Below, one piece after another: positions 1-8,137 of a DNA stretch of 64,000 bases. The notes beneath the pieces were generated by a model. That model was not told the origin of the DNA, searched no databases, and was given only the letters and a program-made list of their open reading frames with translations. The DNA comes from Lacinutrix neustonica. Its GTDB lineage: Bacteria; Bacteroidota; Bacteroidia; Flavobacteriales; Flavobacteriaceae. How positions within the stretch are numbered: position 1 is the stretch's first letter; each line of letters opens with the position of its first letter. The stretch is taken from assembly GCF_026625145.1 (NCBI RefSeq), contig NZ_CP113088.1:62001-126000 (forward strand), written 5' to 3'. Both the position numbers and the translations under genes were made by a program.

Positions 1-261
1 TATGCTGTTAGATTTAAAGTTAATGAGATTGTATTATATTATCCAAATACAATAAATGAGCAAGAAACTAATGATTCTGAGTTGTCCATTGTTGATGAAC
101 TGGCAGATGATAAAAAAGTTTTAATAAGATCATTTCAACTACCTATTATAAATTTCGACCTTTTTGATAAAGATTATGAAAGAAAAAAAACATTAGAATT
201 AGATTTTAATGATCTTAAAAAGGATTTGGTAAAGGGTATTAAAAAATCTTTAAATATATAA
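1..261 (+). CDS. C-terminal part of a possible McrC-like restriction subunit (cut by window edge)
   Basis: The frame is open from base 1 and ends at a TAA at 259-261, giving 86 residues with no start in the window. The visible stretch has the pattern EIVLYYPNT, then a charged linker, then VLIRSFQLPIINFDLFD and a lysine-rich helix. This resembles the end of the McrC family, where a strand with LIYP is followed by a short strand and a polar tail. McrC is the nuclease partner of the McrB GTPase in methylcytosine-dependent restriction. I see only the tail, without the catalytic residues, so the assignment is tentative. The upstream neighbour, which should be mcrB if this is right, is outside the window. 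Confidence 0.4.
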   Translation, partial: YAVRFKVNEIVLYYPNTINEQETNDSELSIVDELADDKKVLIRSFQLPIINFDLFDKDYERKKTLELDFNDLKKDLVKGIKKSLNI

Positions 262-395
262 TAACATTTAATTCACCTATTTCCACTTTCCATTCCAATT
301 TATCTCCAAGAAAGCCAAATCTCCTCTCGTATATCAATGAGTATGACTTGTTGGAAGACTTAGAGTCCAATGATGGAATTAAAGAAAGTTAGGTA

Positions 396-521
396 ATGAT
401 AGATCCTACCGGACAATATTTTGATGATGCACGAGGTAAACATCATTATATTAAACCCATATTGGGGGTCGGCATAGAACACACTATTAAAGCATTGGAT
501 TATAATTTGTTTAAGTTTTGA
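396..521 (+). CDS. Small hypothetical protein, 41 aa
   Basis: A short open frame starts at ATG 396, preceded by AGTTAGGTA, and ends at TGA 519-521. The peptide begins MIDPTGQYFDDARG and ends LDYNLFKF. I do not recognise it and it has no membrane segment. It lies between the end of the McrC-like gene and a lipocalin-sized unknown gene in a degraded stretch, so it could equally be the remains of a longer gene. About 15 bases later a strong ribosome-binding-like AGAGGAGG (524-531) precedes ATG 537, which opens only an 8-residue frame ending at 563. That suggests the start of a gene that has been lost. Confidence 0.25.
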   Translation: MIDPTGQYFDDARGKHHYIKPILGVGIEHTIKALDYNLFKF

Positions 522-594
522 ATAGAGGAGGTAATTATGATTGGAAAAAAAATAAATAAGTAATTTTGCTAATCAAGAATAGACCAATCACCAA

Positions 595-954
595 ATGACC
601 ATTAAGCAACTACCAGGAACTTACAACATTGTAGGAAGCAACCAAGACGAAGCAGGAGTAGCCTATAAAGGTACACTAGCCCTTACTCTAGACGCCAACA
701 ACAGGATTATTGCCAAATGGTTAATTAACAATAACCAAGAGCAGTTGGAAACCGGTTTTTTTAAAGATAATATCTTGGTTATTAATTTTAATTATAAGGG
801 TGATGACGACGCTGTTTATAAAGGTGTGGCGGTTTATAAATGCCTAACCCAGGATATATTAGAGGGTTTCTGGTCTGAGAAACATGGAAATCCATTGTTT
901 TTGGGAGCAGAGCGTTGCTTTAGGGTTGGCGCGCAAAGGGAGGCAATTAATTAA
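595..954 (+). CDS. Hypothetical protein, 119 aa
   Basis: A complete frame from ATG to TAA encodes a soluble, strand-rich protein without signal peptide or membrane segment. The pattern of alternating hydrophobic residues (GTLALTLDANN, DNILVINFNYKG, YKGVAVYKCLT) and the length suggest a small beta-barrel or lipocalin-like fold, but I do not recognise a named family. It opens with LPGTYNIVGSN, which resembles the first strand of such folds. The next feature downstream is a fragment of the interspersed palindromic repeat, so this may be the last intact gene before the repeat cluster. Confidence 0.55.
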   Translation: MTIKQLPGTYNIVGSNQDEAGVAYKGTLALTLDANNRIIAKWLINNNQEQLETGFFKDNILVINFNYKGDDDAVYKGVAVYKCLTQDILEGFWSEKHGNPLFLGAERCFRVGAQREAIN

Positions 955-965
955 GGCTAGAAGCA

Positions 966-991
966 GAGGCTTCGCTGTGCTCGCAATGACG
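966..991. repeat. Partial copy of the interspersed palindromic repeat
   Basis: The stretch ends in TGCTCGCAATGACGG, matching the right arm of the repeat units at 2106-2359 and 2731-2803. It is a half unit with no left arm nearby, sitting between the unknown gene and the hydrolase. Confidence 0.6.
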
Positions 992-1037
992 GTAATACTT
1001 TTTTCCCTAACTTTATAGTCTAAACCCTTCCAGCATT

Positions 1038-2101
1038 ATGAAAACCAAATTCCTAATCCTTAGTTTAATAACAGTAGTACTCTTCACCTGTAAAGAAGAA
1101 ACCAAAGACACTTACAAGTACGAAGAAACCACAACGGCAGAACGGTATTTACAACCCCAAGAAGACGACCAGTTCCTAGGTGGCATTAAAATGATTCCCA
1201 TCACCACGCCAATAGGGGACTTCAAGGTGTGGACCAAGCGCATAGGCAACAATCCCACCATGAAAGTCTTATTATTACATGGCGGTCCCGGCATGACGCA
1301 CGAAATTTACGAGTGTTTTGATGGCTACTTCCCACAGGAAAATATAGAATACTATTACTACGACCAGTTGGGTTCGTATTACAGCGACCAACCTAAAGAT
1401 TTGAGTCTTTGGGACCTCGACCGTTTTGTAGAAGAAGTCGAGCAGGTGCGCATTGCGTTAGGTTTAGATAAAGATAATTTTTACCTCTACGGACAAAGTT
1501 GGGGTGGCATATTAGGCATGCAATATGCTTTAAAATACCAAGCGCATTTAAAAGGCTTGATAATTTCTAATATGGTGGCGTCTATTCCGAATATCAAGAG
1601 TATAGCGATACTGTATTAGCCCCAAAAATGGATCCGGAGGTGTTAGCAGAGATTTTAAAATACGAAGATGCAGAAGACTATTCTAACCCCAGGTATATGG
1701 AACTCATTGTCAACAACTACTATACCGAGCATGTGATTAGAATGCCTGTCGACCAATGGCCGAGAACCTATTAACCGTGCGTTTAAACACCTCAATCCGG
1801 AGGTGTATGTCACTATGCAAGGCCCAAGTGAATTTGGAATTAAGGGTGATGCAACACTCAAGAACTGGGATGTAAAAGACCGACTAAAAGAAATTACAGT
1901 ACCAACTTTAACTATTGGGGCGACACACGATACCATGGACCCGAAGCATATGGAATGGATCTCTACCGAGGTGCAACAGGGGCGCTTTTTACTGTGCCCT
2001 AATGGGAGTCATTTATCTCAGTTTGATGATCAGAAGGTGTTTTTAAAGGGTTAATCGCGTTTATAAAGGATGTGGATGCTGGACGTTTTGGGAAGTCATA
2101 A
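1038..2101 (+). CDS. Lipoprotein alpha/beta hydrolase, proline iminopeptidase-like (frame broken)
   Basis: The protein starts with a lipoprotein signal peptide (MKTKFLILSLITVVLFTC) and continues as a proline iminopeptidase-type hydrolase. HGGPG (oxyanion loop) is near residue 82 and the nucleophile elbow GQSWGG near residue 157. The C-terminal part has TIGATHDTMDP and NGSHLSQFDD, which fit the acid and the histidine of the triad. The frame is broken at 1587 (CCGGAA read as CCGAA), at 1760-1764 (CCGGAA read as CCGAGAA) and near 2046 (a T6 run read as T5). Correcting all three gives one protein of about 355 residues ending GRFGKS. It probably cleaves N-terminal proline or a related amide in the periplasm; the exact substrate is not visible. 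The first two breaks are of the CCGGA type seen all over the window, so I treat the gene as probably intact in the cell. Confidence 0.75.
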
Positions 2102-2105
2102 TCGT

Positions 2106-2198
2106 GTCATTACGAGGAGCGACGGTAGGAGCGATGTGGTAATCTCATGAATAGGAGCCTAACTACAAACAGATTGCCGCGCTACGCTCGCAATGACG
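2106..2198. repeat. Interspersed palindromic repeat, unit 1
   Basis: The left arm (2106-2145) begins GTCATTACGAGGAGCGACG. The right arm (2171-2198) ends CGCTACGCTCGCAATGACG. The outer parts of the arms are inverted repeats of each other (GTCATT...AATGAC and GAGG/GAGC against GCTC/CGC), so the unit can fold into a long hairpin with a loop of about 25 bases. Confidence 0.8.
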
Positions 2199-2207
2199 AT
2201 CATTACT

Positions 2208-2320
2208 GTCATTACGAGGAACGACGGTAGGAGCGACGTGGCAATCTGTTGAATAGGAGTAATGAGTATAATCGTATCTCAATTCAAAAGATTGCCACGA
2301 CCAAAGGTCTCGCAATGACG
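2208..2320. repeat. Interspersed palindromic repeat, unit 2
   Basis: The left arm (2208-2247) ends GACGTGGCAATCT. The right arm (2289-2320) starts AGATTGCCACGACC and ends TCTCGCAATGACG. AGATTGCCACG is the exact inverse of CGTGGCAATCT, so this is the best preserved hairpin of the cluster. The spacer contains TGTTGAATAGGAGTAATGAG, which is also found, slightly changed, after the left arm at 2764-2803. Confidence 0.8.
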
Positions 2321-2331
2321 ATGCTATCATA

Positions 2332-2359
2332 AGGTTGCCGCGCTACGCTCGCAATGACG
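2332..2359. repeat. Interspersed palindromic repeat, right arm only
   Basis: A lone right arm ending CGCTACGCTCGCAATGACG sits 15 bases before the start of the GIY-YIG gene, so the nuclease gene begins directly at the edge of the repeat cluster. Confidence 0.75.
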
Positions 2360-2374
2360 AAAACATAAAAAACA

Positions 2375-2677
2375 ATGAAGACCGCTCACGTGTATTTTAT
2401 GGCGAATAAAAACAATACCACCATTTATGTTGGTGTGTCTTCATATTTAGTAAAAAGAGTGTATCAGCATAAAAACAAAATATATAAAGGGTTTACTTCA
2501 AGATACAACTGCGATAAATTAGTCTATTTCGAAGCTTATGACTCTATAGTAGAAGCTATAGCTAGAGAAAAACAAATTAAGAAAGGGAATCGGAAAAATA
2601 AGGAGAAACTCATTGCGACAATGAATCCTGAATGGAACGATTTATCTGATGGTTGGTTGTTTAATTTTGATTCATGA
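2375..2677 (+). CDS. GIY-YIG nuclease family protein (UPF0213-like), 100 aa
   Basis: This is a complete single-domain GIY-YIG endonuclease. VYFMA near residue 6 stands in the GIY position, IYVGVSS near residue 17 in the YIG position, and VKRVYQHK near residue 26 carries the conserved arginine. AIAREKQIKKG near residue 62 carries the metal-binding glutamate and the basic helix, and the C-terminus has the typical MNPEWNDLS. The length matches the family. Such proteins cut DNA with one metal ion, but the role of the UPF0213 group in Bacteroidota is not established. The gene is flanked on both sides by palindromic repeats (2106-2359 and 2731-2803), and a decayed copy of its 5' end lies at 2829-2910. 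That suggests the gene and repeats move or amplify together. Confidence 0.9.
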   Translation: MKTAHVYFMANKNNTTIYVGVSSYLVKRVYQHKNKIYKGFTSRYNCDKLVYFEAYDSIVEAIAREKQIKKGNRKNKEKLIATMNPEWNDLSDGWLFNFDS

Positions 2678-2730
2678 GATTATTCACGCATAATAATGTA
2701 TTAAATTGGAGTTCATGAATGCTACGCATG

Positions 2731-2803
2731 TGCCGCGCTCCGCTCGCAATGACGAACATTACGGTCATTGCGAGGAGTGACGTTAGGAGTGACGTGGCAA
2801 TCT
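2731..2803. repeat. Interspersed palindromic repeat: right arm plus left arm
   Basis: A right arm (2731-2754, TGCCGCGCTCCGCTCGCAAT...) is followed 9 bases later by a left arm (2764-2803, starting GTCATTGCGAGGAGTGACG). The left arm is followed by a TGTTGAACAGGAGTAACAAG spacer like that of unit 2, and then by the decayed nuclease copy. Confidence 0.75.
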
Positions 2804-2828
2804 GTTGAACAGGAGTAACAAGTATAAA

Positions 2829-2910
2829 ATGAAGACCGCTCACGTGTAATTTATGGCAAATAAAACAATACCACCATTTATGTTGTTGTGTCTTCACATG
2901 TAGTAAAAAG
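2829..2910 (+). pseudogene. Decayed 5' fragment of a second GIY-YIG nuclease copy
   Basis: The stretch aligns base for base with the first 80 or so bases of the intact gene at 2375, including ATGAAGACCGCTCACGTGTA and ACAATACCACCATTTATGTT. It carries substitutions, a lost base in the poly-A run and an early TAA. The similarity stops at TAGTAAAAAG, where the tail tube fragment begins. It is a truncated, non-coding relic of a second copy lying against the same repeat. Confidence 0.8.
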
Positions 2911-3066
2911 CTAGTTGAAGGTGGCCAGGTCGCCATGCAATGGGAACTCAAAAATACCTGGCCGACTAAAATTACCAGTACCGATTTAAAATCTGATGGT
3001 AATGAAGTGGCTGTGGATACACTTGAAATGGCTCACGAACAACTCATTATTACAAATGGTAGTTAG
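2911..3066 (+). pseudogene. 3' fragment of a phage-like tail tube (gp19 family) gene
   Basis: The frame encodes about 51 residues to a TAG at 3064-3066: LVEGGQVAMQWELKNTWP, then KITSTDLKSDGNEVA, then VDTLEMAHEQLIITNG. The motif of W and L followed by N-x-W-P, K-I, D-L and a final L-x-x-A-H-E is typical of the C-terminus of T4 gp19-type tail tube proteins in contractile phages and extracellular contractile injection systems. No start or N-terminal part is present, because the decayed GIY-YIG copy joins it directly. No other tail gene is in the window, so this is a stranded remnant. Confidence 0.7.
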
Positions 3067-3105
3067 GCGTTTGAAAAAGTGGTTCCTTCGGTTAGAATGA
3101 CGTTT

Positions 3106-4920
3106 TTAATACGGCGTTTCCACTTCCGAATCATTTAAAGTCTTTAAATAGGCTATGATTGCTTTTTGCTCTGCTTCAGTAAGGTTTAACGCGCTAAAGG
3201 GTAACGTTTGGTATTTTAAATCAAACCCCATACCCGAGCCACCACCAAGATTGTAGAAATTCAATACCTCTTCTAACGTGCTGTATACACCGTTGTGCAT
3301 ATATGGCGCTGTTAATGCCACGTTTCTAAGCGTAGGTGTTTTAAATAGGCCTTTATGCAGTGGTTCTTGGTATTTCCAATAAAACCCTAAATCATCATCT
3401 AATGTTTTATTATCGGCCGTTTTAGGGGTGCCTATCACTTCTCTTTCAGTTTCTTTAAAAAAAGGCGGAACAGTGCCATTGGTTAAGGGCATAAAATGGC
3501 AAGTTGCACACAAAGCTTTTCCCATAAATAAGTTTAAGCCTAACGTTTCTTCAGCGGTAAATGTGTTTTCTTCTCCTCTAATATTTCTATCAAATTTAGA
3601 GTTAAACCCATTTAACGTAGATATATAAGAGGAAATCGCTTTTATTAATTCCGTATTCTTCGTGGGTGTTTTTCCAAATGCAGTCTTAAATTCTGAAACA
3701 TAAGTGGGATCTTCTAAAATAGCCTCTGAAAACTCATGCACGTTACTTGCAAATTCTTTGTCGTTTGTAAATACAGAGGAAATTTGATCAATAATGCTTT
3801 CTGAACGCCCGTCCCAAAAAAACGATTGTTGAAACACGCTGTTAATTAACGTTGGGGTATTGCGTTGTAAAGGACGTCCTTTATTATCCGGATTTAGAGC
3901 CATCCCGTCGGCATATCCTTTTTCAGGAATATGGCAAGTGGCGCAAGACATACTATTGCTTGTCGACAATCTTTTATCAAAAAACAGTTTTTTTCCTAAA
4001 GCGATTTGCTTTCTTGTGGGATTGAGATTGGTAGCAGGCGTGAAGTACCCGATATTAAAACTATTATCTTCAAAAAAGGTGGGTGCGTCAAAATTGAAAG
4101 GTTCGCTAGTTACGGGCTCCCAAAGCTGAGATTGCTGCCTTATTTTCACCCAGTGTCCGGTAATGGGATTCATATAATCCCGAATGAAAACAAAGCGATC
4201 GAACGTATCAAAATCGGTATGATTCTCAAGATAGCTCGTCGCTTGTGTTATCGTTTTTCGAAATCGAATATCTAAAACTTCATTTTGTGCTTTTATGATG
4301 GGCGCTAAAGAGTGGTCATAGATAAATACCAAACTTTCTAAGGACGATTTAGATTCCTCAAGTCCTAAATGACTTACTGGTGTGTCGAAACCCGTGATGG
4401 CTAAACTTATAATACGAAACAGTTGTTGGTGTGTGGCGATAAAAAAACGTTGTATTGTCACAGGACGTTGTTCTATATTGCTTAGTAATACAGAAAATAA
4501 GCCTTTTGTGACGTAGAGTTCTTGTTCAAAATCGGTTAAGGATGTCGCTTCTTCATAAATACTTTCTTCAATTTTTTGTAAACCCACAGGGTTTAAAATT
4601 TTGCCTGTATCTTCTTTATAAATGGGTAACGCTGGTCCATTCGCGCGATGACCTACTTACGGATTTAAGTAGGACGCATACGGCTCAGCTTTTTTAAAAG
4701 CCTCTCGCGTGCGCTCAAAATAGAATTTAGATTTTTTACCCTTCATGCCTTCCTGTTTTAAACTGTCTAGGTAAGCCATGGCTGTACTCATGTTATCCAA
4801 ATAATATTGCTGAGCAAAGGACCACTGTATAACGGCTTCAGTTTTTGGTGCATTCCCTTTACAAGAGGAGAGACACATTGTGATGAAAAGGAAGCCTATT
4901 ATTGATACGATTCTGTTCAT
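3106..4920 (-). CDS. Di-heme cytochrome c peroxidase / MauG family lipoprotein (in-frame stop at a CCGGA-type site)
   Basis: The start at 4920 gives a lipoprotein signal peptide (MNRIVSIIGFLFITMCLSSC). An N-terminal helical domain of about 250 residues follows, then the peroxidase core with two c-type heme sites, CATCHIPEKGYADG and CATCHFMPLTNG, and the downstream TPTLRNVALTAPYMHNG typical of the family. Such proteins reduce hydrogen peroxide or oxidise a partner protein in the periplasm. A TAA interrupts the frame at 4658-4660, where AATCCG-GAA-GTA is expected and AATCCG-TAA-GTA is read. This is one base change inside CCGG, identical to those in corA and the 45675 gene. Reading through gives about 604 residues. 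The gene follows the PhoX-like lipoprotein gene with a 72-base gap and is probably cotranscribed with it. Confidence 0.82.
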
Positions 4921-4992
4921 ATTTTTATATGTTAATAAACAAATGAATCCCCATAGGTTATGGAGATTCATTGTATAGCGATTATTTTTAAA

Positions 4993-6518
4993 TTATCTTG
5001 GTAAACCTTGCAATAAAAGAATTTGTCCCCCTTGATTGTGAGGCTGATTTGCAGAGGCAAATTCATCACTTTTCCAGTAATGTGGTTGCAAGTTTAGCAT
5101 AAACGTATCCGGTTGTCCCAATTTATCTGAAACGTCAATAAGCGCTCCAAATTCTCCTGAATAAGCAGTGCTTCCCGAAGGATCAAGATTACTTTCTGTT
5201 TTGAGTTCTAAAACAACAGCGGCATTGTTTCCATTTAAATCGGTCTGATAGATTTGTGCGGCATGCCCACGACTAAAAGAATTTGGGTCTTCTTGTATGT
5301 AGATATAGTTTTCTGTGACGCAAATATTATCTGGACTTTGTAAAGCACTTAAATTACCATCCATATTGTTTGTATCTGTATTGCCACTCACGATTTGCTT
5401 TAAGGTGCCTTGCAAAGGGTTTACTGGGTCTAATACTAATTTATAAATCGTTCCCCAATCATTATAAGTACCTTGACCAGGACCTCTACCAGTTACGGCG
5501 AAGAACACATTTCTTGCATTGGCATCACTGCCTTTTTGATAATCTACATCTTCTACACGCATGAATTGAGATGCAAAAACGTTGGTACAGGCGGTTTCCA
5601 TTTCGTTTTTAGTGAAGCTACTGCCATTAACGATCTCTACAAATTCTACGGCGTAAGACGATTGAAAATCTAAACTGCTTTCATTATAAACTGTATTGGG
5701 CGCCACATTTTGTACCCCATTGGTGCCATTTGAGACCTGTTGAAATCTTAAAACATAGATTTTCCCATTGTCTAAATCGGCATCGCCATTCTCAGATAAA
5801 TACATGATAAGCTGACCTTCAGAGCCACTGGAATCATCATCACCACCAATAATTACTGTTTTACCCGAATAGGCAGTTTTAGGTAAGGGCACAGCATTTT
5901 CCCAAGAAAATTCACCAAGGGCGTCTAAGCCAAAATCGGCTGTTGGAGTAGGTATGGTCACCCAAGGATCAATAGCTTTTACGTCGTAGGCAATACTTTC
6001 AGACGCTGATAAAAAGAGATCTTGCGAGCCCCCATGAATGGCAGCCTCCCACATGGTACCCGAACATTGTCCGGCATAATCTGCAACACCAGCATTTAGT
6101 AACCATTCCCCTTTAATGGGGTTCATGTTTTCATCAAAACGAATTCGGAAACACTATAGTCATCTTCAGCATTTACAATATAGATGTATTCGTCGCCATC
6201 TTTTAACAATCCAGCACCGTCTTGAGCACCCACCAGACGGAACCCATTGGACAGCACATCTGTAGAACTTATTAAAGAATAAGCAGTGACCGAATTAAAA
6301 TTGGAGTGTATGTTTACTAACGGACTCAATAGGGATTTGTTTGAAAATAATAAAGGCGAAGGCGTGAAATCATCACCGTCTGATCCATCGGTTCCATTTT
6401 GTCCATCGGTTCCATCTTGCCCGTTAAGACCATCTTTGCCATCCTCGCATGACATGGCAAGAAATCCTATGGAGCAAAACAGTAAGACTAATAATAAAAG
6501 TTGTTTTAATGTGTTCAT
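4993..6518 (-). CDS. PhoX-like (DUF839) lipoprotein with collagen-like N-terminal repeats (frame broken)
   Basis: A lipoprotein signal (SIGFLAMSC) is followed at residues 25-50 by a collagen-like run of Gly-x-x triplets (DGKDGLNGQDGTDGQNGTDG). A beta-propeller-type domain of about 440 residues follows, with features of the DUF839/PhoX family: NPIKGEWLLN, DVDYQKGSDANARNVFFAVT, SPDNICVTENYIYIQEDPN and GGQILLLQG. PhoX proteins are calcium-dependent phosphatases, but the family is diverse and phosphatase activity is not proved here. The frame breaks at 6144-6148, where TTTCCGGAATTCG is expected and one base is missing. Joining the parts gives about 508 residues. It is probably anchored in the outer membrane and paired functionally with the downstream di-heme peroxidase. 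Confidence 0.75.
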
Positions 6519-6810
6519 CGTTTTTTTAGGTTGTTAGATTAATTGTTCCAAAATTAGTCTTACCACCTCTTAATGATGTTAACAAAAAATGATGCTTGTT
6601 TTAAAAAAACCTTACGCGAATGTTACTAAGTTATTTAATTGTGAAATTTGAGTATTTGATGTAAATACCGCATTTAAATTCAATATTTTATAGATGATTT
6701 TTGAAGGCATAACCATATTTCAAATATTGAAGTTAAGAGAAATCTCTTGTGTTTGGTTTTTCTCTTCTAGAAATATTTTTTAGAAAATTGGGGTGTAAAA
6801 GTAGTTTTGT

Positions 6811-8016
6811 TTAGGCCTTAGCAACAGCTGCCTGCTGCCTTCTAACATATATAAAAACGAGGAAAGACAACAAACCAAAAAACGAAAAGCCTATAAAAAG
6901 GGGTAACACCGAAGTCTTTACATAACTCCCAATAAAATTCGCAATAGGTACTGCCATAACTGTGGAAATAAAACCATTAATAGCAGAGCCCATGCCGGCA
7001 ATATGGCCCAAGGGTTCCATGGCCAAGGCACGTAAATTTCCAAAAAGTAAGCCTACAGCAAAAAATTGGAACATAAAGAAACCAATCAGCACATAAATAC
7101 TCGGGTTGTTCCCATTAAAAAAGATAAGAATATAAAGCATGGAGATCATCATATAGGCGATGGTGGCAATATAAGCAATGCGCATAGATCCAAATCTCAT
7201 AACCAAACGGCTGTTCATAAAGGTAGAAGACCCTACTGCAAGGGCAGATGTGGCAAAAAAGTACGGAAACAAGTCCCCTAAACCATATTGGTCTTGAAAT
7301 ATTTGTTGCGAAGTACTGAGGTACACCATAAAAGAACCGGTTATAAAGCCGGACACTAAGGTAAAAGCAACAGACTCCTTATGTTTAAAAAATTCTCTGG
7401 CACTAATGGCATAGCGTTTTAATGAAAATTTAGTTTGATATTCCTTGTGAAGGGTTTCGGGTTGTCGTCTCCAAAACCACACAATAACTAATAAGCCAAC
7501 AATAACATTCACATTAAAAATAGCTTGCCAGTTAGCGACATGTAATAAAAACTGCCCTAAAGTGGGGGCAACGACGGGTATAAGAATAAAAAACATGACT
7601 ACGATCGATAAAATTTTTGCCATATGATCGCCGCTGTAACTATCGCGAATCATAGCAATGGCTATAGTACGCGGAGACGATAGGCCAACACCTTGGAGAA
7701 TACGCCCAATGATCATCATTTCGAAACTTTTAGTGGTCACACAAACGATGCTGGCGATTACAAAAATAGCAAAGCCAAAATACACCATTGGTTTCCGACC
7801 AAAACTATCAGACAAGGGTCCGAAAATAAGCTGACCAAACCCTAAACCTAAAAAGATCATGGTAATCAATAATTGATTGTTTGCCGGGTCTGTAACACCA
7901 ATATGATCACCAATCTCAGGCAATGCCGGTAATAAGGCATCTATAGAGAGGGCGACTAGGGACATAAGTGCTGCCATTAAAGCAACAAACTCAGCTTTTA
8001 CAGGTTGATTTTGCAT
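6811..8016 (-). CDS. MFS drug exporter, Bcr/CflA family
   Basis: The protein has 12 predicted membrane segments. The first cytoplasmic loop carries the MFS signature GPLSDSFGRKPM near residue 75, and RILQGVG near residue 105 belongs to motif C of the Bcr/CflA drug:proton antiporters. I chose ATG 8016 (MQNQPVKAEF), because an upstream frame adds only a low-complexity piece and the -7 box TATTTTTG at 8028-8021 lies just before this start. It is monocistronic, divergent from the ABC exporter gene. The substrate is unknown; relatives export bicyclomycin, sulfonamides or chloramphenicol. Confidence 0.87.
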   Translation of the reverse strand: MQNQPVKAEFVALMAALMSLVALSIDALLPALPEIGDHIGVTDPANNQLLITMIFLGLGFGQLIFGPLSDSFGRKPMVYFGFAIFVIASIVCVTTKSFEMMIIGRILQGVGLSSPRTIAIAMIRDSYSGDHMAKILSIVVMFFILIPVVAPTLGQFLLHVANWQAIFNVNVIVGLLVIVWFWRRQPETLHKEYQTKFSLKRYAISAREFFKHKESVAFTLVSGFITGSFMVYLSTSQQIFQDQYGLGDLFPYFFATSALAVGSSTFMNSRLVMRFGSMRIAYIATIAYMMISMLYILIFFNGNNPSIYVLIGFFMFQFFAVGLLFGNLRALAMEPLGHIAGMGSAINGFISTVMAVPIANFIGSYVKTSVLPLFIGFSFFGLLSFLVFIYVRRQQAAVAKA

Positions 8017-8020
8017 GCTG

Positions 8021-8028
8021 CAAAAATA
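8021..8028 (-). promoter_or_regulatory. -7 box TATTTTTG for the MFS gene
   Basis: The octamer fits the Bacteroidota TAnnTTTG element and ends 4 bases before ATG 8016, so the transcript would be nearly leaderless. Confidence 0.45.
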
Positions 8029-8111
8029 GTGTAAAAGGAAACATAAAAATAACAATCACTTTAATTAACAAAACATTGACTTTTGGAATAAAATATGAGG
8101 CGTTTCAAACG

Positions 8112-8119
8112 TATCTTTG
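8112..8119 (+). promoter_or_regulatory. -7 box TATCTTTG for the ABC exporter gene
   Basis: TATCTTTG stands 18 bases before ATG 8138, with TTTTGG about 16-17 bases upstream as a possible -33 element. Confidence 0.5.
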
Positions 8120-8137
8120 TGATTCAAATTTTAGAGT

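Noticed and set aside
2106..2360. CRISPR array
   Set aside because: The repeats are arms of palindromes with uneven spacing and related, not unique, spacers; no cas gene is present.
2661..2951. Minus-strand frame opposite the decayed nuclease copy
   Set aside because: It runs antisense through repeat arms and two gene fragments and has no recognisable motif.
2911..3066. Active prophage or injection system
   Set aside because: Only the last 51 codons of one tail gene remain and no other phage gene is in the window.
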